A stretch of DNA of 64,000 bases from an uncultured Senegalimassilia sp. (GCA_934630815.1 CAKTWI010000003.1:33756-97755); one strand, 5' to 3'. Shown: positions 37,110-45,748, counted from the first letter of the stretch. Program-made: numbers and translations. Notes: generated from the sequence alone by a model not told the origin.

Positions 37110-38223
37110 TCGTCGTTTTCCAAAGTTTTACACATTTTCGGGAAAAATCCTTGAAAAGTGTACCTTCTTTTCCCATCGAATTCCATTCAACTGGGCAAAT
37201 TCCGGAATCGAATGTGGAAAAATCACTATCGGTTGAAAGTTTTTCACAACGATGAACTCATTGTTTCCTGCGTTTTCCACTTTCTATTCAAAGATTGTTG
37301 AAAACTGGAATGAAAACTCGAATAAGTGTGAAAAACGGAGGTGCAAAGGTTTTCGACATTGTTGAAATTCCAGCTTGTTCCGACAAGTTTCGACGGGTTT
37401 TTTCAGCCGGTGAGAGGGTTTTGCTACAGGTGTCTGAAAGCACCAGGTCAGTCGTGCATTCCAACGAAAAAGCATCCTAGTGGTGATATAAAGAACGGAG
37501 AAATGCCTGGTCAGAAGCGTGTTGAAAACTATGCACATGCTTAATTGCCTGGTCAATCGCTTGCCTGCTTACGGTTTTGAGCAATCCGAAAACGCGTGTT
37601 TCGATATTTTTCCACAGCGGTTTTCGAATGAATTCCAAGTTTTCAACGTTTTCCACAATCGCCGGAATCGCTCGATGAGGAGAGGTATGTTTTTCCAGCC
37701 CTTCGTTGCGGGTTTCGGGGCGTGTTTCCTTCTTTTTGCAGGCATCGATCGGCTGTAAGGTCCGTTTTCTTTGAGTGTCGTTTCATTACCCGCCTCGGTT
37801 TTCCACCGATATCCCTTCATGTGTTGAGGGTAGGTGCTGCCGGGGTCGGTGGAGCGTGCTTCTCGCGCAATCTCCCTCGGGTTGCCGAAAGCGCCTTCGT
37901 TAGATGAGGGGGATTTGGCGTCCCCAGCCAACATAAGGGGGGATTCCCTTTTCGATTTTTTCTCATACCGGTGCGTTCGAACCGCTGGAAAGACGTCTCC
38001 ACTAGATGTTGCGACCCGCGTTTTCGATCCCCCAATGAATTGTTGAAAACAATGTTTTCCCGTGCATTGGCAATGTTGTGGAAAACTTCGTGTTTTCGCA
38101 GGTGGGCTTTCATAATGTGGGTATCTTGTGCATCGGCTGGCATATATAGGTAAAAACCTTTTGACAGCTGTGCTGTTCCGGTTATACTCAACAAGTTGCT
38201 CTAAACCATGAAAGGGAAACGAT
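37110..38223. other. oriC: DnaA-box cluster, predicted regulatory half of oriC
   Basis: This 1.1 kb gap lies between divergent genes. It has exact TTTTCCACA boxes at 37608-37616 and 37649-37657 (plus strand) and at 37213-37221 and 38077-38085 (minus strand). TTTTCAACA boxes are on the minus strand at 37296-37304, 37520-37528 and 38041-38049. One-mismatch versions are at 37100-37108, 37273-37281, 37350-37358 and 37799-37807. TTTTCAACG and TTTTCCACA abut at 37640-37657. Frames that cross it carry no recognisable family and overlap the box repeats. The rpmH promoter is at its right end. Confidence 0.8.
38161..38188 (+). promoter_or_regulatory. Promoter of rpmH-rnpA-yidD-yidC
   Basis: TTGACA at 38161-38166 and TATACT at 38183-38188 are separated by 16 bases, 36 bases before the rpmH start. 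Confidence 0.8.
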
Positions 38224-38358
38224 ATGAAGCGCACCTATCAACCTAACACTCGTAAGCGTGCCAAGTGCCACGGCTTCCGTGCCCGCATGGCAACCAAGGG
38301 CGGCCGCAAGGTTCTGGCTGCTCGCCGTGCTAAGGGTCGTAAGCGTCTCTGCGTGTAA
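38224..38358 (+). CDS. rpmH: Ribosomal protein bL34
   Basis: This 44-residue protein begins [20 protein letters not shown] and ends AKGRKRLCV, the highly conserved basic bL34 sequence. AGGGAAACGAT precedes the ATG. It is the first gene right of the origin cluster and is followed by rnpA after 11 bases, the universal order. A near-consensus promoter lies just upstream. Confidence 0.98.
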   Translation: MKRTYQPNTRKRAKCHGFRARMATKGGRKVLAARRAKGRKRLCV

Positions 38359-38369
38359 AGAGTATTCGA

Positions 38370-38696
38370 TTGGAGACTATCAAGTCCAAAGCGGACATCT
38401 CCGATCTGTTCTCTAGCGGAAAGCGCCTGCGTACACCGTACCTTACGCTCATAGTGTTACCAGCGAAGCAGCACGGCCTTCACGGTCGTGTTGCTTTTAT
38501 TGCAGGAAAAAAGTCCGGTAACGCTGTATGGCGTAATAGCGCAAAACGTCGAATGAGAGCCATTTGCCATGAGCTGGGCGGCCCATTCCCGAATCTCGAT
38601 GTGATATTTCTCGCGAAGTCGGGTATTTGCCGCGCTAAGTATAGTAAAGTGCTCGAAACATGCGACGAAGCGCTGAAACGCGCTGGAATTCGGTAG
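38370..38696 (+). CDS. rnpA: Ribonuclease P protein component
   Basis: This 108-residue protein assists the RNase P RNA in removing tRNA leaders. It begins METIKSKADISDLFSSGKRL and contains the RNR signature as WRNSAKRRMRAICHEL near residue 54. The start is a TTG at 38370, 11 bases past rpmH, and no better in-frame start exists. It lies in the rpmH-rnpA-yidD-yidC group. The RNase P RNA gene itself is not in the window. Confidence 0.95.
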   Translation: METIKSKADISDLFSSGKRLRTPYLTLIVLPAKQHGLHGRVAFIAGKKSGNAVWRNSAKRRMRAICHELGGPFPNLDVIFLAKSGICRAKYSKVLETCDEALKRAGIR

Positions 38697-38708
38697 GGTC
38701 TGATTGGA

Positions 38709-38942
38709 ATGAAGAAAGGTTTCGGAAGCATACCGTGCAAGGTGGCTATGTTTCTCATTACCTTTTATAGGGCGGCGATTTCGCCTATGTTCCCGTCGTG
38801 CTGCCGTTTTACCCCGACGTGCTCGGAATACGGGCTCATCGCGTTTCAACGCTACGGTTTCGCAAAGGGCTTAAGGCTGACGGTAAAACGTATTCTACGG
38901 TGTCGACCTGGAGGGCCGCACGGCTATGATCCCGTTCCGTAA
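38709..38942 (+). CDS. yidD: Membrane protein insertion efficiency factor YidD
   Basis: This 77-residue protein has the YidD pattern: [24 protein letters not shown] with its conserved cysteines, then [25 protein letters not shown] and the ending PHGYDPVP. It helps membrane protein insertion with YidC. It begins 12 bases after rnpA. Confidence 0.96.
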   Translation: MKKGFGSIPCKVAMFLITFYRAAISPMFPSCCRFTPTCSEYGLIAFQRYGFAKGLRLTVKRILRCRPGGPHGYDPVP

Positions 38943-38995
38943 GGGCGGGGCTTCAGCCGGCGGCTTTTGTCGGTTAAAGGAAGGAAAACCATAGT

Positions 38996-39787
38996 ATGTG
39001 GGAAGTATTCAAGAACTGGATATTTGACATCATCCAATTCTTCTTCGGCTTCTGCCAAGACTGGGGCTTGGCCATCATTATCGTGACCATCATCTTCCGT
39101 GTGCTTATCTCCCCGTTGATGCATAAGCAGACGAAGTCTTCTTATCAGATGCAGAAGGTTCAGCCTCTGATGCAGGAGATTCAGACGAAGTATGCCAACG
39201 ACCCGCAGCGTATGCAGGAGGAGATGCAGAAGCTTTACGCTGACGCCAAGTTCAACCCCTTGGCCGGCTGCCTCCCCATGCTCCTGCAGATGCCTATCTT
39301 CATCGCCCTGTTCCAGGTGCTGCGCGAGATGCCGAACTACCTGGGTTCCGATGAGGGCTACCAGTTCTTCAACCTGGTTCCTAACCTGGTTATGACGCCG
39401 TCCGGCGCGGTTGCCGGTGGTTTTGGCACGTTCCTTCCGTACCTTATCCTCATGATCGTGTTCGCTGGCGCTACGTTCCTGCCCATGATCTTGATGCAGA
39501 TGGGGCAGAAGGATAACCCGCAGCGCAATCAGACCATGATCATGGCTGGCGTCATGAGCTTGTTCATGCTGTGGATCAGCTGGAGCTCCCCCGCTGGTGT
39601 TCTTCTGTTCTGGGGCGTTTCCTCCATTATCGGCGTGTGCCAGCAGCAGATCTCCATGCGCCTCATGAAGAAGCGTGATGCGGAGAAGGAGGAGACCATC
39701 GAGGTGAAGCCGATCGAGGTCGACGTTACCCGCAAGGCTAAGAAGCCGCGTCCGAAGAAGAAGGACACCTCCAAAAAGCACGCTTAA
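38996..39787 (+). CDS. yidC: Membrane protein insertase YidC
   Basis: This 263-residue Oxa1-type insertase has no cleavable signal peptide, unlike lipoprotein YidC of Firmicutes. Spans include WGLAIIIVTIIFRVLISPL, with the conserved positive residue (Arg) in TM1, then a cytoplasmic hairpin (KQTKSSYQMQKVQPLMQEIQ), FNPLAGCLPMLLQMPIFIALF, a span near FLPYLILMIVFAGATFLPM and one near MAGVMSLFMLWISW. The tail is long and basic (RKAKKPRPKKKDTSKKHA), which may bind ribosomes. It inserts proteins into the cytoplasmic membrane and follows yidD by 53 bases. Confidence 0.96.
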   Translation: MWEVFKNWIFDIIQFFFGFCQDWGLAIIIVTIIFRVLISPLMHKQTKSSYQMQKVQPLMQEIQTKYANDPQRMQEEMQKLYADAKFNPLAGCLPMLLQMPIFIALFQVLREMPNYLGSDEGYQFFNLVPNLVMTPSGAVAGGFGTFLPYLILMIVFAGATFLPMILMQMGQKDNPQRNQTMIMAGVMSLFMLWISWSSPAGVLLFWGVSSIIGVCQQQISMRLMKKRDAEKEETIEVKPIEVDVTRKAKKPRPKKKDTSKKHA

Positions 39788-39803
39788 TCGATTTTGCGTA
39801 ATG

Positions 39804-39835
39804 GTGCGCGGTGTTTCACGTGAAACACCGCGCAC
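39804..39835. repeat. 32-bp perfect palindrome centred on parS
   Basis: GTGCGCGGTGTTTCAC and GTGAAACACCGCGCAC are exact reverse complements. The element lies 17 bases past yidC and may also work as a transcription or RNA hairpin. Confidence 0.9.
39812..39827. other. parS: parS site 5
   Basis: Perfect TGTTTCACGTGAAACA between yidC and jag. Confidence 0.95.
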
Positions 39836-39863
39836 TGTGGTTTTTAGTTCTAAGGAGCTGCAA

Positions 39864-40403
39864 ATGGCAGAAGAAGAGAACGTGGAATTGACCGCAGAAG
39901 AGGCTCAAGACGCCCAGGTCGAACAAGACGGCATCAGCGACGAGGATCTCGATCGCATCGCGGATACCGCCATTGCAACCATCCAGGACATCCTGAAGCA
40001 CTTCGACGTCGGTGAGGTCACTATCGACGAGTACGAAGGCGATGAAGGCGAGCTTATCCTCGATATCACCGGTGACGACCTGGCCGTTCTCATTGGCCGT
40101 CACGGCAAGACCCTTGATGCGTTGCAGTTCCTGGTGTCCGCCATCACCGTTCGCACTATGGGCTTCCGCTACCCCGTCATCGTCGACGTTGAGGGTTACA
40201 AGAACCGTCAGCGAGAGAAGCTTGAGTCCATCGCTCGTAACGCTGCCGCAAAGGCTGCTAAGCAGCATCGCAGCGTGAAGCTTCGTCCTATGACTCCGTA
40301 CGAGCGTCGTATCGTGCACATTGCCCTTCGTGACGACGAGCGCGTTGAGACGGCATCTGAGGGCGAGGGTTCCGCGCGTCACGTCGTGGTTGTCCCGCTC
40401 TAG
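39864..40403 (+). CDS. jag: KH/R3H RNA-binding protein Jag (KhpB)
   Basis: This 179-residue protein has an acidic N-terminus, a KH domain with GRHGKTLDALQFLV, and a C-terminal R3H domain with MTPYERRIVHIALRDD (ERRIVH holds the R-x3-H). The N-terminal Jag-N domain found in Firmicutes is replaced by a short acidic region. Members bind small RNAs and affect cell division and elongation. The ATG at 39864 has TAAGGAG seven bases upstream. The frame before it translates the parS palindrome and is not part of the family. A terminator follows. Confidence 0.95.
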   Translation: MAEEENVELTAEEAQDAQVEQDGISDEDLDRIADTAIATIQDILKHFDVGEVTIDEYEGDEGELILDITGDDLAVLIGRHGKTLDALQFLVSAITVRTMGFRYPVIVDVEGYKNRQREKLESIARNAAAKAAKQHRSVKLRPMTPYERRIVHIALRDDERVETASEGEGSARHVVVVPL

Positions 40404-40449
40404 GCAGTTGCTTCTATTCGGTTCTTGGCTGATATCGCAAGAACTTATC

Positions 40450-40484
40450 AGGCCGCATCTTCGGATGCGGCCTCTTTGTTTTTC
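40450..40484 (+). terminator. jag terminator
   Basis: A 10-bp stem (aggccgcatc / gatgcggcct) with a very stable TTCG loop is followed by CTTTGTTTTTC, 46 bases past jag. Confidence 0.92.
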
Positions 40485-40534
40485 AAGGGGTTCATATGCT
40501 TGGTATCCAATATGCTGCATGAAGGGCTAAAGTA

Positions 40535-40550
40535 TGTTTCACGTGAAACA
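40535..40550. other. parS: parS site 6
   Basis: Perfect TGTTTCACGTGAAACA, 21 bases before the chosen rsmG start. Confidence 0.95.
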
Positions 40551-40571
40551 ACAGGACAGAAGGAACGGTTC

Positions 40572-41213
40572 ATGCACGAGGACTTGCTCAAGCGACATTT
40601 GGAGTTGGTTATCGAAGCCAACAAGACCACGAACATCACGCGCATCTCTTCTTGGGAAGATGGCATGGTGCTCCATGTGCAGGATTCCCTGCTCGGTCTT
40701 GATGCTTTGAATGCGTGCCCTGAGGGCCGCTATGCCGATATCGGAACGGGCGCGGGCTATCCTGGTATTCCGCTTGCCATTGAAACCGGTAGGCCCACGT
40801 TGCTGGTCGACTCCGTTCAAAAGAAGGTTCAGATCCTTGATGGTTTCATTGAGGAGCTCGGCCTTTCTAACGTTTCCACGTACGCTGGCCGTATCGAAGA
40901 TCTGGGTCGTGAACAGTCTGGGCAATTTGCTGCGATCAGTGCCCGGGCGCTGTCGAAGCTATCCGTTCTGCTGGAGCTCTCTTCCCCGTTGCTGAAGATG
41001 GGTGGTCGTCTAATTTGCTTCAAAGCCCTTGTCGAACAGGATGAGCTTGATCATGCTCGCGTTGTCGGCAAGCAGGTTGGTATGGAACTGGTCGACGATC
41101 AGACTTACGAGCTTGATGACTACTCGCGTAGAATCCTGTGCTATGAGAAGGTTGCGAAGCCGAAGCTGAAGCTGCCTCGCAGAACCGGTTTGGCTCAGAA
41201 AAAGCCGTTGTAG
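40572..41213 (+). CDS. rsmG: 16S rRNA m7G527 methyltransferase
   Basis: This 213-residue enzyme methylates G527 of 16S rRNA. It has the start LELVIEANKTTNITRISSWE, the SAM-binding RYADIGTGAGYPGIPLAIE, LLVDSVQKKVQILDGFIEEL, ISARALSKLSVLLELSSPLL and the end PRRTGLAQKKPL. I chose the ATG at 40572 because AAGGA lies eight bases upstream. An ATG at 40512 would add 20 residues, would translate parS site 6 and has no ribosome site. The jag terminator separates it from the preceding operon. Confidence 0.94.
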   Translation: MHEDLLKRHLELVIEANKTTNITRISSWEDGMVLHVQDSLLGLDALNACPEGRYADIGTGAGYPGIPLAIETGRPTLLVDSVQKKVQILDGFIEELGLSNVSTYAGRIEDLGREQSGQFAAISARALSKLSVLLELSSPLLKMGGRLICFKALVEQDELDHARVVGKQVGMELVDDQTYELDDYSRRILCYEKVAKPKLKLPRRTGLAQKKPL

Positions 41214-41219
41214 TGTTAT

Positions 41220-41253
41220 AAGCCGTTCCCGATATTGTAGGGGCGGCTTTTTT
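41220..41253 (+). terminator. rsmG terminator
   Basis: aagccg and cggctt close a stem that continues through ccc-ggg, with one bulge. A TTTTTTC run follows, 6 bases past the stop. Confidence 0.75.
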
Positions 41254-41366
41254 CTTATCGAGGTTTCGTTGATTTCCGTTCAAAAGTCCCCATTGTGCGT
41301 TGGGGTTTTATACGCGTGAATCGAAACACGGTATACTAGCGTCTGAAACCATGAAAGGGGGTTCCT

Positions 41367-42368
41367 GTGGGATTTTTCGACGGCCTCAGGAAAGATAAAA
41401 AACAAGCTGAGCCGGTTCAGCAGGAACAACGCGTACAGGAAGATGCCGTTGAGGATGAGATAGCCATCGAGCACATCGAAGTGGTCGAGCGCGACCCTCA
41501 TAGCTCGACTGAGCTTGAGCCTGAGCCTGTTGAATCTCGCCCCGAGATCGAACCTACGCCTATTCGCTCCTATCGCGATAAGAAGCCGGTGAAGCATGTG
41601 GTCGGCCAGACGAAGATTATGGCGATCATCAACCAGAAGGGTGGTGTGGGCAAGTCCACTACCGCAATCAACCTTTCCGCTGCGCTTGGCGAGATGGGCA
41701 AGCAGGTGCTTCTTGTCGACCTTGACCCTCAGGGTAATTCCTCGAGCGGTCTAGGCGTTGAGAAGAGTCAGGTGCAGAATTGCATCTATGACGTGTTGCT
41801 CAACGATGTTCCCGTCGAAGAAGTTATCATCCCCGATGTGTGCGAGGGTTTGGACCTGGTTCCGGCGACCATCAACCTTGCCGGTGCTGAGGTTGAGCTG
41901 GTTTCCGAGATGGCGCGTGAGAATCGCCTTAAGGATGCCATTGGAGCTCTTCGCGGTAAATATGATTACATCTTCATTGACTGCCCCCCTTCCCTGGGTT
42001 TGCTTACGGTTAACGCTCTAGTTGCCGCTGACAAGCTGCTTATCCCCATTCAGTGCGAGTTCTATGCACTGGAAGGCGTGACAAAACTCCTTGATTCAAT
42101 GAAACGTGTCAAAACTCGCCTGAACCCCACGCTGGATATCTATGGCGTGCTCATGACCATGTACGACGGTCGTACCACGCTGTCCCGCCAAGTGGTCGAG
42201 GAGGTGCGCAGCTATTTCGGGCGATTGGTGTTCGAAACGCTGATTCCCCGCACTGTGAAACTCTCCGAGGCTCCTAGCTTCGGTCAACCGATAACCCTGT
42301 ATGACCCTTCGGGCAAGGGTGCCCAGTCGTACATGAGTCTTGCTAAGGAAGTGATAGCCCGTGGCTAG
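41367..42368 (+). CDS. parA: Chromosome partitioning ATPase ParA (Soj)
   Basis: This 333-residue ATPase has the deviant Walker A INQKGGVGKSTTAINL at about residue 88, VLLVDLDPQGNSSSGLG, and IDCPPSLGLLTVNALVAAD. It binds DNA without specificity when bound to ATP and moves the ParB-parS complex. The start is a GTG at 41367 with AAAGGGGG upstream. The first ~83 residues are an extension absent from Soj: MGFFDGLRKDKK and then a Glu/Pro-rich acidic stretch. This may be a docking or membrane region. Its last codons overlap parB, so translation is coupled. A TATACT at 41332-41337 is a likely -10 box. Confidence 0.96.
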   Translation: MGFFDGLRKDKKQAEPVQQEQRVQEDAVEDEIAIEHIEVVERDPHSSTELEPEPVESRPEIEPTPIRSYRDKKPVKHVVGQTKIMAIINQKGGVGKSTTAINLSAALGEMGKQVLLVDLDPQGNSSSGLGVEKSQVQNCIYDVLLNDVPVEEVIIPDVCEGLDLVPATINLAGAEVELVSEMARENRLKDAIGALRGKYDYIFIDCPPSLGLLTVNALVAADKLLIPIQCEFYALEGVTKLLDSMKRVKTRLNPTLDIYGVLMTMYDGRTTLSRQVVEEVRSYFGRLVFETLIPRTVKLSEAPSFGQPITLYDPSGKGAQSYMSLAKEVIARG

Positions 42369-43539
42369 GAATGGTCGTGGTGGTCTTGGTCGTGGTTTGA
42401 ACTCGTTGCTGGGCGGTGCCTATGAGGAGGCTATTCCTCAGGAGGAGCCGCAACGTGTGCGCGTGGAGGCAGAGCAGCCGCAGCAGTCTCAGCCGAAGCC
42501 TCAGCCTGAGCGCGAGGTGATTCGCGAAACCGTTCCCGCACAGAAATCGCCTGAGCCTCGGACGGCTCGCGAAGCTGTTCCCTCCTCTTCCTATGAGGAG
42601 CAGGAGCCTGAGTCGATTGTCGAAAATGGCGTTGAGGTCACCATCAGGGGGGTTGCTCAGCGTGCTGCGCGTTCTGCTGTTCAGGAAGTGGTTGAGCGCA
42701 CGGTAGCGCCCTCTGATGCAGCACAGCACGGCGGCGATGCGCAGTCCCGCGAAGTAAACGAAGTCGATATCAACGCTATTGCTCCTAACCCCGATCAGCC
42801 TCGTACAAATTTCAAGCGCGAGGAGCTGGAGGAGCTTTCCGCTTCCATCCAGAAAGACGGGCTTTTGCAGCCGATTCTGGTGCGTCCGCTTGAGGATGGC
42901 ACGTATCAGATCATCGCCGGCGAGCGTCGTTGGCAGGCATCGAAGCTGGCAGGTTTGCAGCAAGTGCCTATTCGAGTTAAAGAAGCTAACGATGATAAGG
43001 CTCTGGAGCTTGCTCTTATCGAGAACATCCAGCGTTCCGATCTTAATCCCATTGAGGAAGCGTACGGCTATCGCCGTATGATGGAACGCTTGAACATGAC
43101 GCAGGCCGAGGTTGCTCAGGCGATGTCGAAGGGGCGTTCCACGGTTGCGAATGCCTTGCGTTTGCTGGAGCTTCCCGAGGAAGCACAGCAATTGCTGTTT
43201 GAGGAGAAAATCACCGCCGGTCACGCACGAGCTATCCTTTCCATCCCTACGAAAGAAGGACGCGAGCGCCTGACGCGTAAGCTGGTTGAGGAAAAGTTGT
43301 CCGTTCGCGAAGCCGAGGCTTTGGCGCGCTTGTTCTCCGGAAAGAAAAACGAGAACGCTAAGCCGAAGACTCCCATGCCGAAGGAATACCGAAAGGTTGC
43401 CCGTACGCTCAAGGATGTTCTGGATACGCCGGTTAAGGTGAAATCCGTCAATGGCAAGAATAAGATTGAAATCGAGTTCAAGGACGAAGATGATCTTGAG
43501 CGCTTGTTCAAGGGTATTCTTGCTTCGAACCTCGCATAA
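42361..43539 (+). CDS. parB: Chromosome partitioning protein ParB (Spo0J)
   Basis: This 392-residue CTPase clamp starts MARNGRGGLGRGLNSLLGG, the peptide that stimulates ParA. An acidic linker of about 100 residues follows. The CTPase/N domain has NPDQPRTNF, GERRWQAS and ENIQRSDLNPIEEAYGY. In the third motif the second Arg after Trp, usually Arg (GERRxR), is Gln. The helix-turn-helix that reads parS is QAEVAQAMSKGRSTVANALRLL. The C-terminal dimerisation domain ends the protein. It overlaps parA by eight bases. Twelve perfect parS sites in the window are its presumed targets. Confidence 0.96.
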   Translation: MARNGRGGLGRGLNSLLGGAYEEAIPQEEPQRVRVEAEQPQQSQPKPQPEREVIRETVPAQKSPEPRTAREAVPSSSYEEQEPESIVENGVEVTIRGVAQRAARSAVQEVVERTVAPSDAAQHGGDAQSREVNEVDINAIAPNPDQPRTNFKREELEELSASIQKDGLLQPILVRPLEDGTYQIIAGERRWQASKLAGLQQVPIRVKEANDDKALELALIENIQRSDLNPIEEAYGYRRMMERLNMTQAEVAQAMSKGRSTVANALRLLELPEEAQQLLFEEKITAGHARAILSIPTKEGRERLTRKLVEEKLSVREAEALARLFSGKKNENAKPKTPMPKEYRKVARTLKDVLDTPVKVKSVNGKNKIEIEFKDEDDLERLFKGILASNLA

Positions 43540-43562
43540 AGAATTTCGATTTTAGGCAAAGT

Positions 43563-43600
43563 AAACGAGCCGGCGTTTTCATCGTCGGCTCGTTTTTTTT
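43563..43600. terminator. Bidirectional terminator between parB and rlmN
   Basis: A 10-bp stem (aaacgagccg / cggctcgttt) is followed by eight T on the plus strand. The minus strand also ends in T-rich sequence, so it probably serves both convergent genes. Confidence 0.85.
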
Positions 43601-43635
43601 GTTTAGCGGATGGTTATGTGTTGCATTGTCGGTGA

Positions 43636-44685
43636 TTATTGCTGTCTATTTGTGAACGTGTTCTTCAGCTGTCCGCAGGCGCCGGCGATATCTGATCCTC
43701 TGGAATCTCTCAACGTGGTTTCGATTCCGTGACGGCCTGCTTCCGCAATCCATTTATCGATAGTCTTGGAAGTGCTTGGCTTGTAAGGGGATTCCGGAAT
43801 CGAGTTGATGGGAATCAGGTTGATATGGCAAAGCAGGCCTTTGCAGAAGTCCAGCAGCGCCGTCAAGTCCGCATCGGTATCGTTAACGCCGTCGATCATG
43901 ATGTACTCGAACGTGACGCGACGATTTGTTTTCTCGATATAACGTAGCAAGCTTTGCTTGAGTTTCGGCAGAGGGAAGCCGCTTGTTTTGGGCATGAGCT
44001 CAAGACGTACGTCCTGTCGCGCTGCATGAAGGGAGACGGCAAGCGTGAATTGCTCGGGTTCTTCCGCAAAACGGTCTATTCCAGGAATGATGCCGCACGT
44101 GGAGATGCAGATATGACGCGCTCCGATTCCTAGGCCTTTTTCGTCGTTGATGATGCGCAGCGCGTTCAAGACGTTGTCGTAGTTCAGCAGCGGTTCGCCC
44201 TGCCCCATGCCGACGACATTGGTCACACGGCGTCCCATAAGGCGCTGAACCGTGACTATCTGGTCGACGATCTCGCCTGCGGTTAAATTGCGCGTAAGGC
44301 CTTCTTTTCCCGTTGCGCAAAACGCGCATGCCATGGGGCAGCCAGCTTGTGTGGAGAAGCAGACTGTAAGACGGTCGCCGTTGCGCGACGGGATGGCAAC
44401 GGTTTCAACGCATACGCCGTCGTGGTATTCCAGGAGCAGCTTGTGGGTGCCGTCGTTGGAAACAGCCTCCTCAAGTACGTTGGGTACGTACAGCGGATAC
44501 TCCTCGGAAAGTTGATTTCGAAGCTTTGCAGGCAGGTTGGTCATATCGTCGTAGCTTTGAGCACCTTTGTTGTAAAGCCACTCATAAAGCTGCTTCGCGC
44601 GAAAAGATGGTTGACCGAGCTCCTTCATGAGAGGGGCCAGGTCGCTTTGGGTGAAGTTTTTGATTAGTGTATTCATGCGGGTCAT
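43636..44685 (-). CDS. rlmN: Dual-specificity RNA methyltransferase RlmN
   Basis: This 349-residue radical SAM enzyme methylates C2 of A2503 in 23S rRNA and A37 of some tRNAs. The cluster motif is CPMACAFCATG (CX3CX2C). VVGMGQGEPLLNYDNV and the C-terminal Cys in DIAGACGQL, which works in the covalent mechanism, are present. It begins at 44685 or the ATG at 44676. The upstream region overlaps a TATAAT sequence and parS site 7. It points left against the direction of its neighbours. Confidence 0.95.
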   Translation of the reverse strand: MTRMNTLIKNFTQSDLAPLMKELGQPSFRAKQLYEWLYNKGAQSYDDMTNLPAKLRNQLSEEYPLYVPNVLEEAVSNDGTHKLLLEYHDGVCVETVAIPSRNGDRLTVCFSTQAGCPMACAFCATGKEGLTRNLTAGEIVDQIVTVQRLMGRRVTNVVGMGQGEPLLNYDNVLNALRIINDEKGLGIGARHICISTCGIIPGIDRFAEEPEQFTLAVSLHAARQDVRLELMPKTSGFPLPKLKQSLLRYIEKTNRRVTFEYIMIDGVNDTDADLTALLDFCKGLLCHINLIPINSIPESPYKPSTSKTIDKWIAEAGRHGIETTLRDSRGSDIAGACGQLKNTFTNRQQ

Positions 44686-44691
44686 TATACC

Positions 44692-44707
44692 TGTTTCACG
44701 TGAAACA
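44692..44707. other. parS: parS site 7
   Basis: Perfect TGTTTCACGTGAAACA in the divergent rlmN-ddl promoter region. Confidence 0.95.
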
Positions 44708-44749
44708 TCAGCGCTTACCTTGCATGCTGCGAAGCCTGTGTGCGGGTTT

Positions 44750-44758
44750 TGCTATACT
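44750..44758 (+). promoter_or_regulatory. Extended -10 promoter element of ddl
   Basis: TGCTATACT is a TGn-extended -10 box, 36 bases before the ddl start. No good -35 is visible, which fits an extended -10 promoter. Confidence 0.55.
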
Positions 44759-44794
44759 GCAGCAATACGGTCTCTAAAGGAGAAAGAAGGAGTC

Positions 44795-45748
44795 ATGTCT
44801 TCAAGTATCGATCCTCGTTCTTGCCGTGTTGCTCTTTTGTGTGGCGGCAAAAGCAACGAGCGTGAAATTTCCTTGGCATCTGGTAAGGGTGCTCGCGAAG
44901 CTTTGGAGACGGCGGGCTTTTCCGTCACCGATATCGATCCGGCGAATAAAGAAGACCTGAAGCGTTTGATCGAAGAGCCGTTCGATGTGGCATTCCTTTG
45001 TCTGCATGGCAAATATGGCGAAGACGGTACGGTGCAGGGTTTGCTCGATATCGTCGGTATCCCTTATACCTGCTCTGGCGTGTGGTCGAGCGCGCTTGCC
45101 ATGGACAAGGTGAAGGCGAAGGTCTTTTACGAACGTGAGGGCATCCCCACTCCTCCGTCTTTGACGGTTAACAAGGGTGACAAGGTTGATATCCAGCAGG
45201 TTATCTCGTCTATGGGCGAGAAGGTCGTCGTGAAGCCCGGTACCGAGGGTAGCGCTATCGGCGTGTTCATCGTAGAAGGTGCGGAAGCTATCGAAGACGC
45301 TTTGCAGAAAGCGCTCGATATCGATGATGAGGTGCTTATCGAGCGTTATATCAAAGGCCGTGAATTCACTGTCGCCGTTTTGGGGAACCATGAGCCGAAG
45401 GCTATGCCCGTTATCGAAATCGTTCCCAAGAGCGATTTCTACGACTTTGAGTCGAAGTATGCCGTGGGCGGCTCTCAGCATATCTGCCCTGCTCGCATTC
45501 CTGATGACGTGACGAAGGTCATGCAGCGCGAAGCGGAGAACGCTCACAAGGCGCTCTTGTGCAGCGGCACCTCTCGCACCGACTTCATCTTGGAAGAAAA
45601 CGGTGATTGCTGGGCGTTGGAAACGAACACCATTCCCGGTATGACGGCAACGTCCCTTCTTCCCGATGCCGCTCGAGCCGCAGGCATGACCTTCCCCGAG
45701 CTGTGCACCAAGCTTATCGAGCTTGCTTTGGAAGAGCCTGTGCGATAA
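44795..45748 (+). CDS. ddl: D-alanine--D-alanine ligase
   Basis: This 317-residue ATP-grasp enzyme joins two D-alanines for peptidoglycan. It has VALLCGGKSNEREISLASG, FLCLHGKYGEDGTVQGLLD, the ATP-grasp region KVVVKPGTEGSAIGV, and the end WALETNTIPGMTATSLLPDAARAAG. The Tyr/Phe residue of the omega loop that separates Ddl from vancomycin-type D-Lac ligases cannot be judged with confidence here: the sequence is KSDFYDFESKYAVGGSQH, and the Tyr in SKYAVGG is as in normal Ddl. The start at 44795 has GAAGGAG upstream. Confidence 0.95.
   Translation: MSSSIDPRSCRVALLCGGKSNEREISLASGKGAREALETAGFSVTDIDPANKEDLKRLIEEPFDVAFLCLHGKYGEDGTVQGLLDIVGIPYTCSGVWSSALAMDKVKAKVFYEREGIPTPPSLTVNKGDKVDIQQVISSMGEKVVVKPGTEGSAIGVFIVEGAEAIEDALQKALDIDDEVLIERYIKGREFTVAVLGNHEPKAMPVIEIVPKSDFYDFESKYAVGGSQHICPARIPDDVTKVMQREAENAHKALLCSGTSRTDFILEENGDCWALETNTIPGMTATSLLPDAARAAGMTFPELCTKLIELALEEPVR

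Noticed and set aside
37295-37544. Short plus-strand frames in the origin gap
   Set aside because: They consist mostly of DnaA-box-like repeats and have no ribosome binding site.
37569-38234. A 221-codon minus-strand open frame across the origin gap
   Set aside because: It covers DnaA boxes and the rpmH promoter, ends inside rpmH, and its sequence resembles no family. The region is better explained as oriC.
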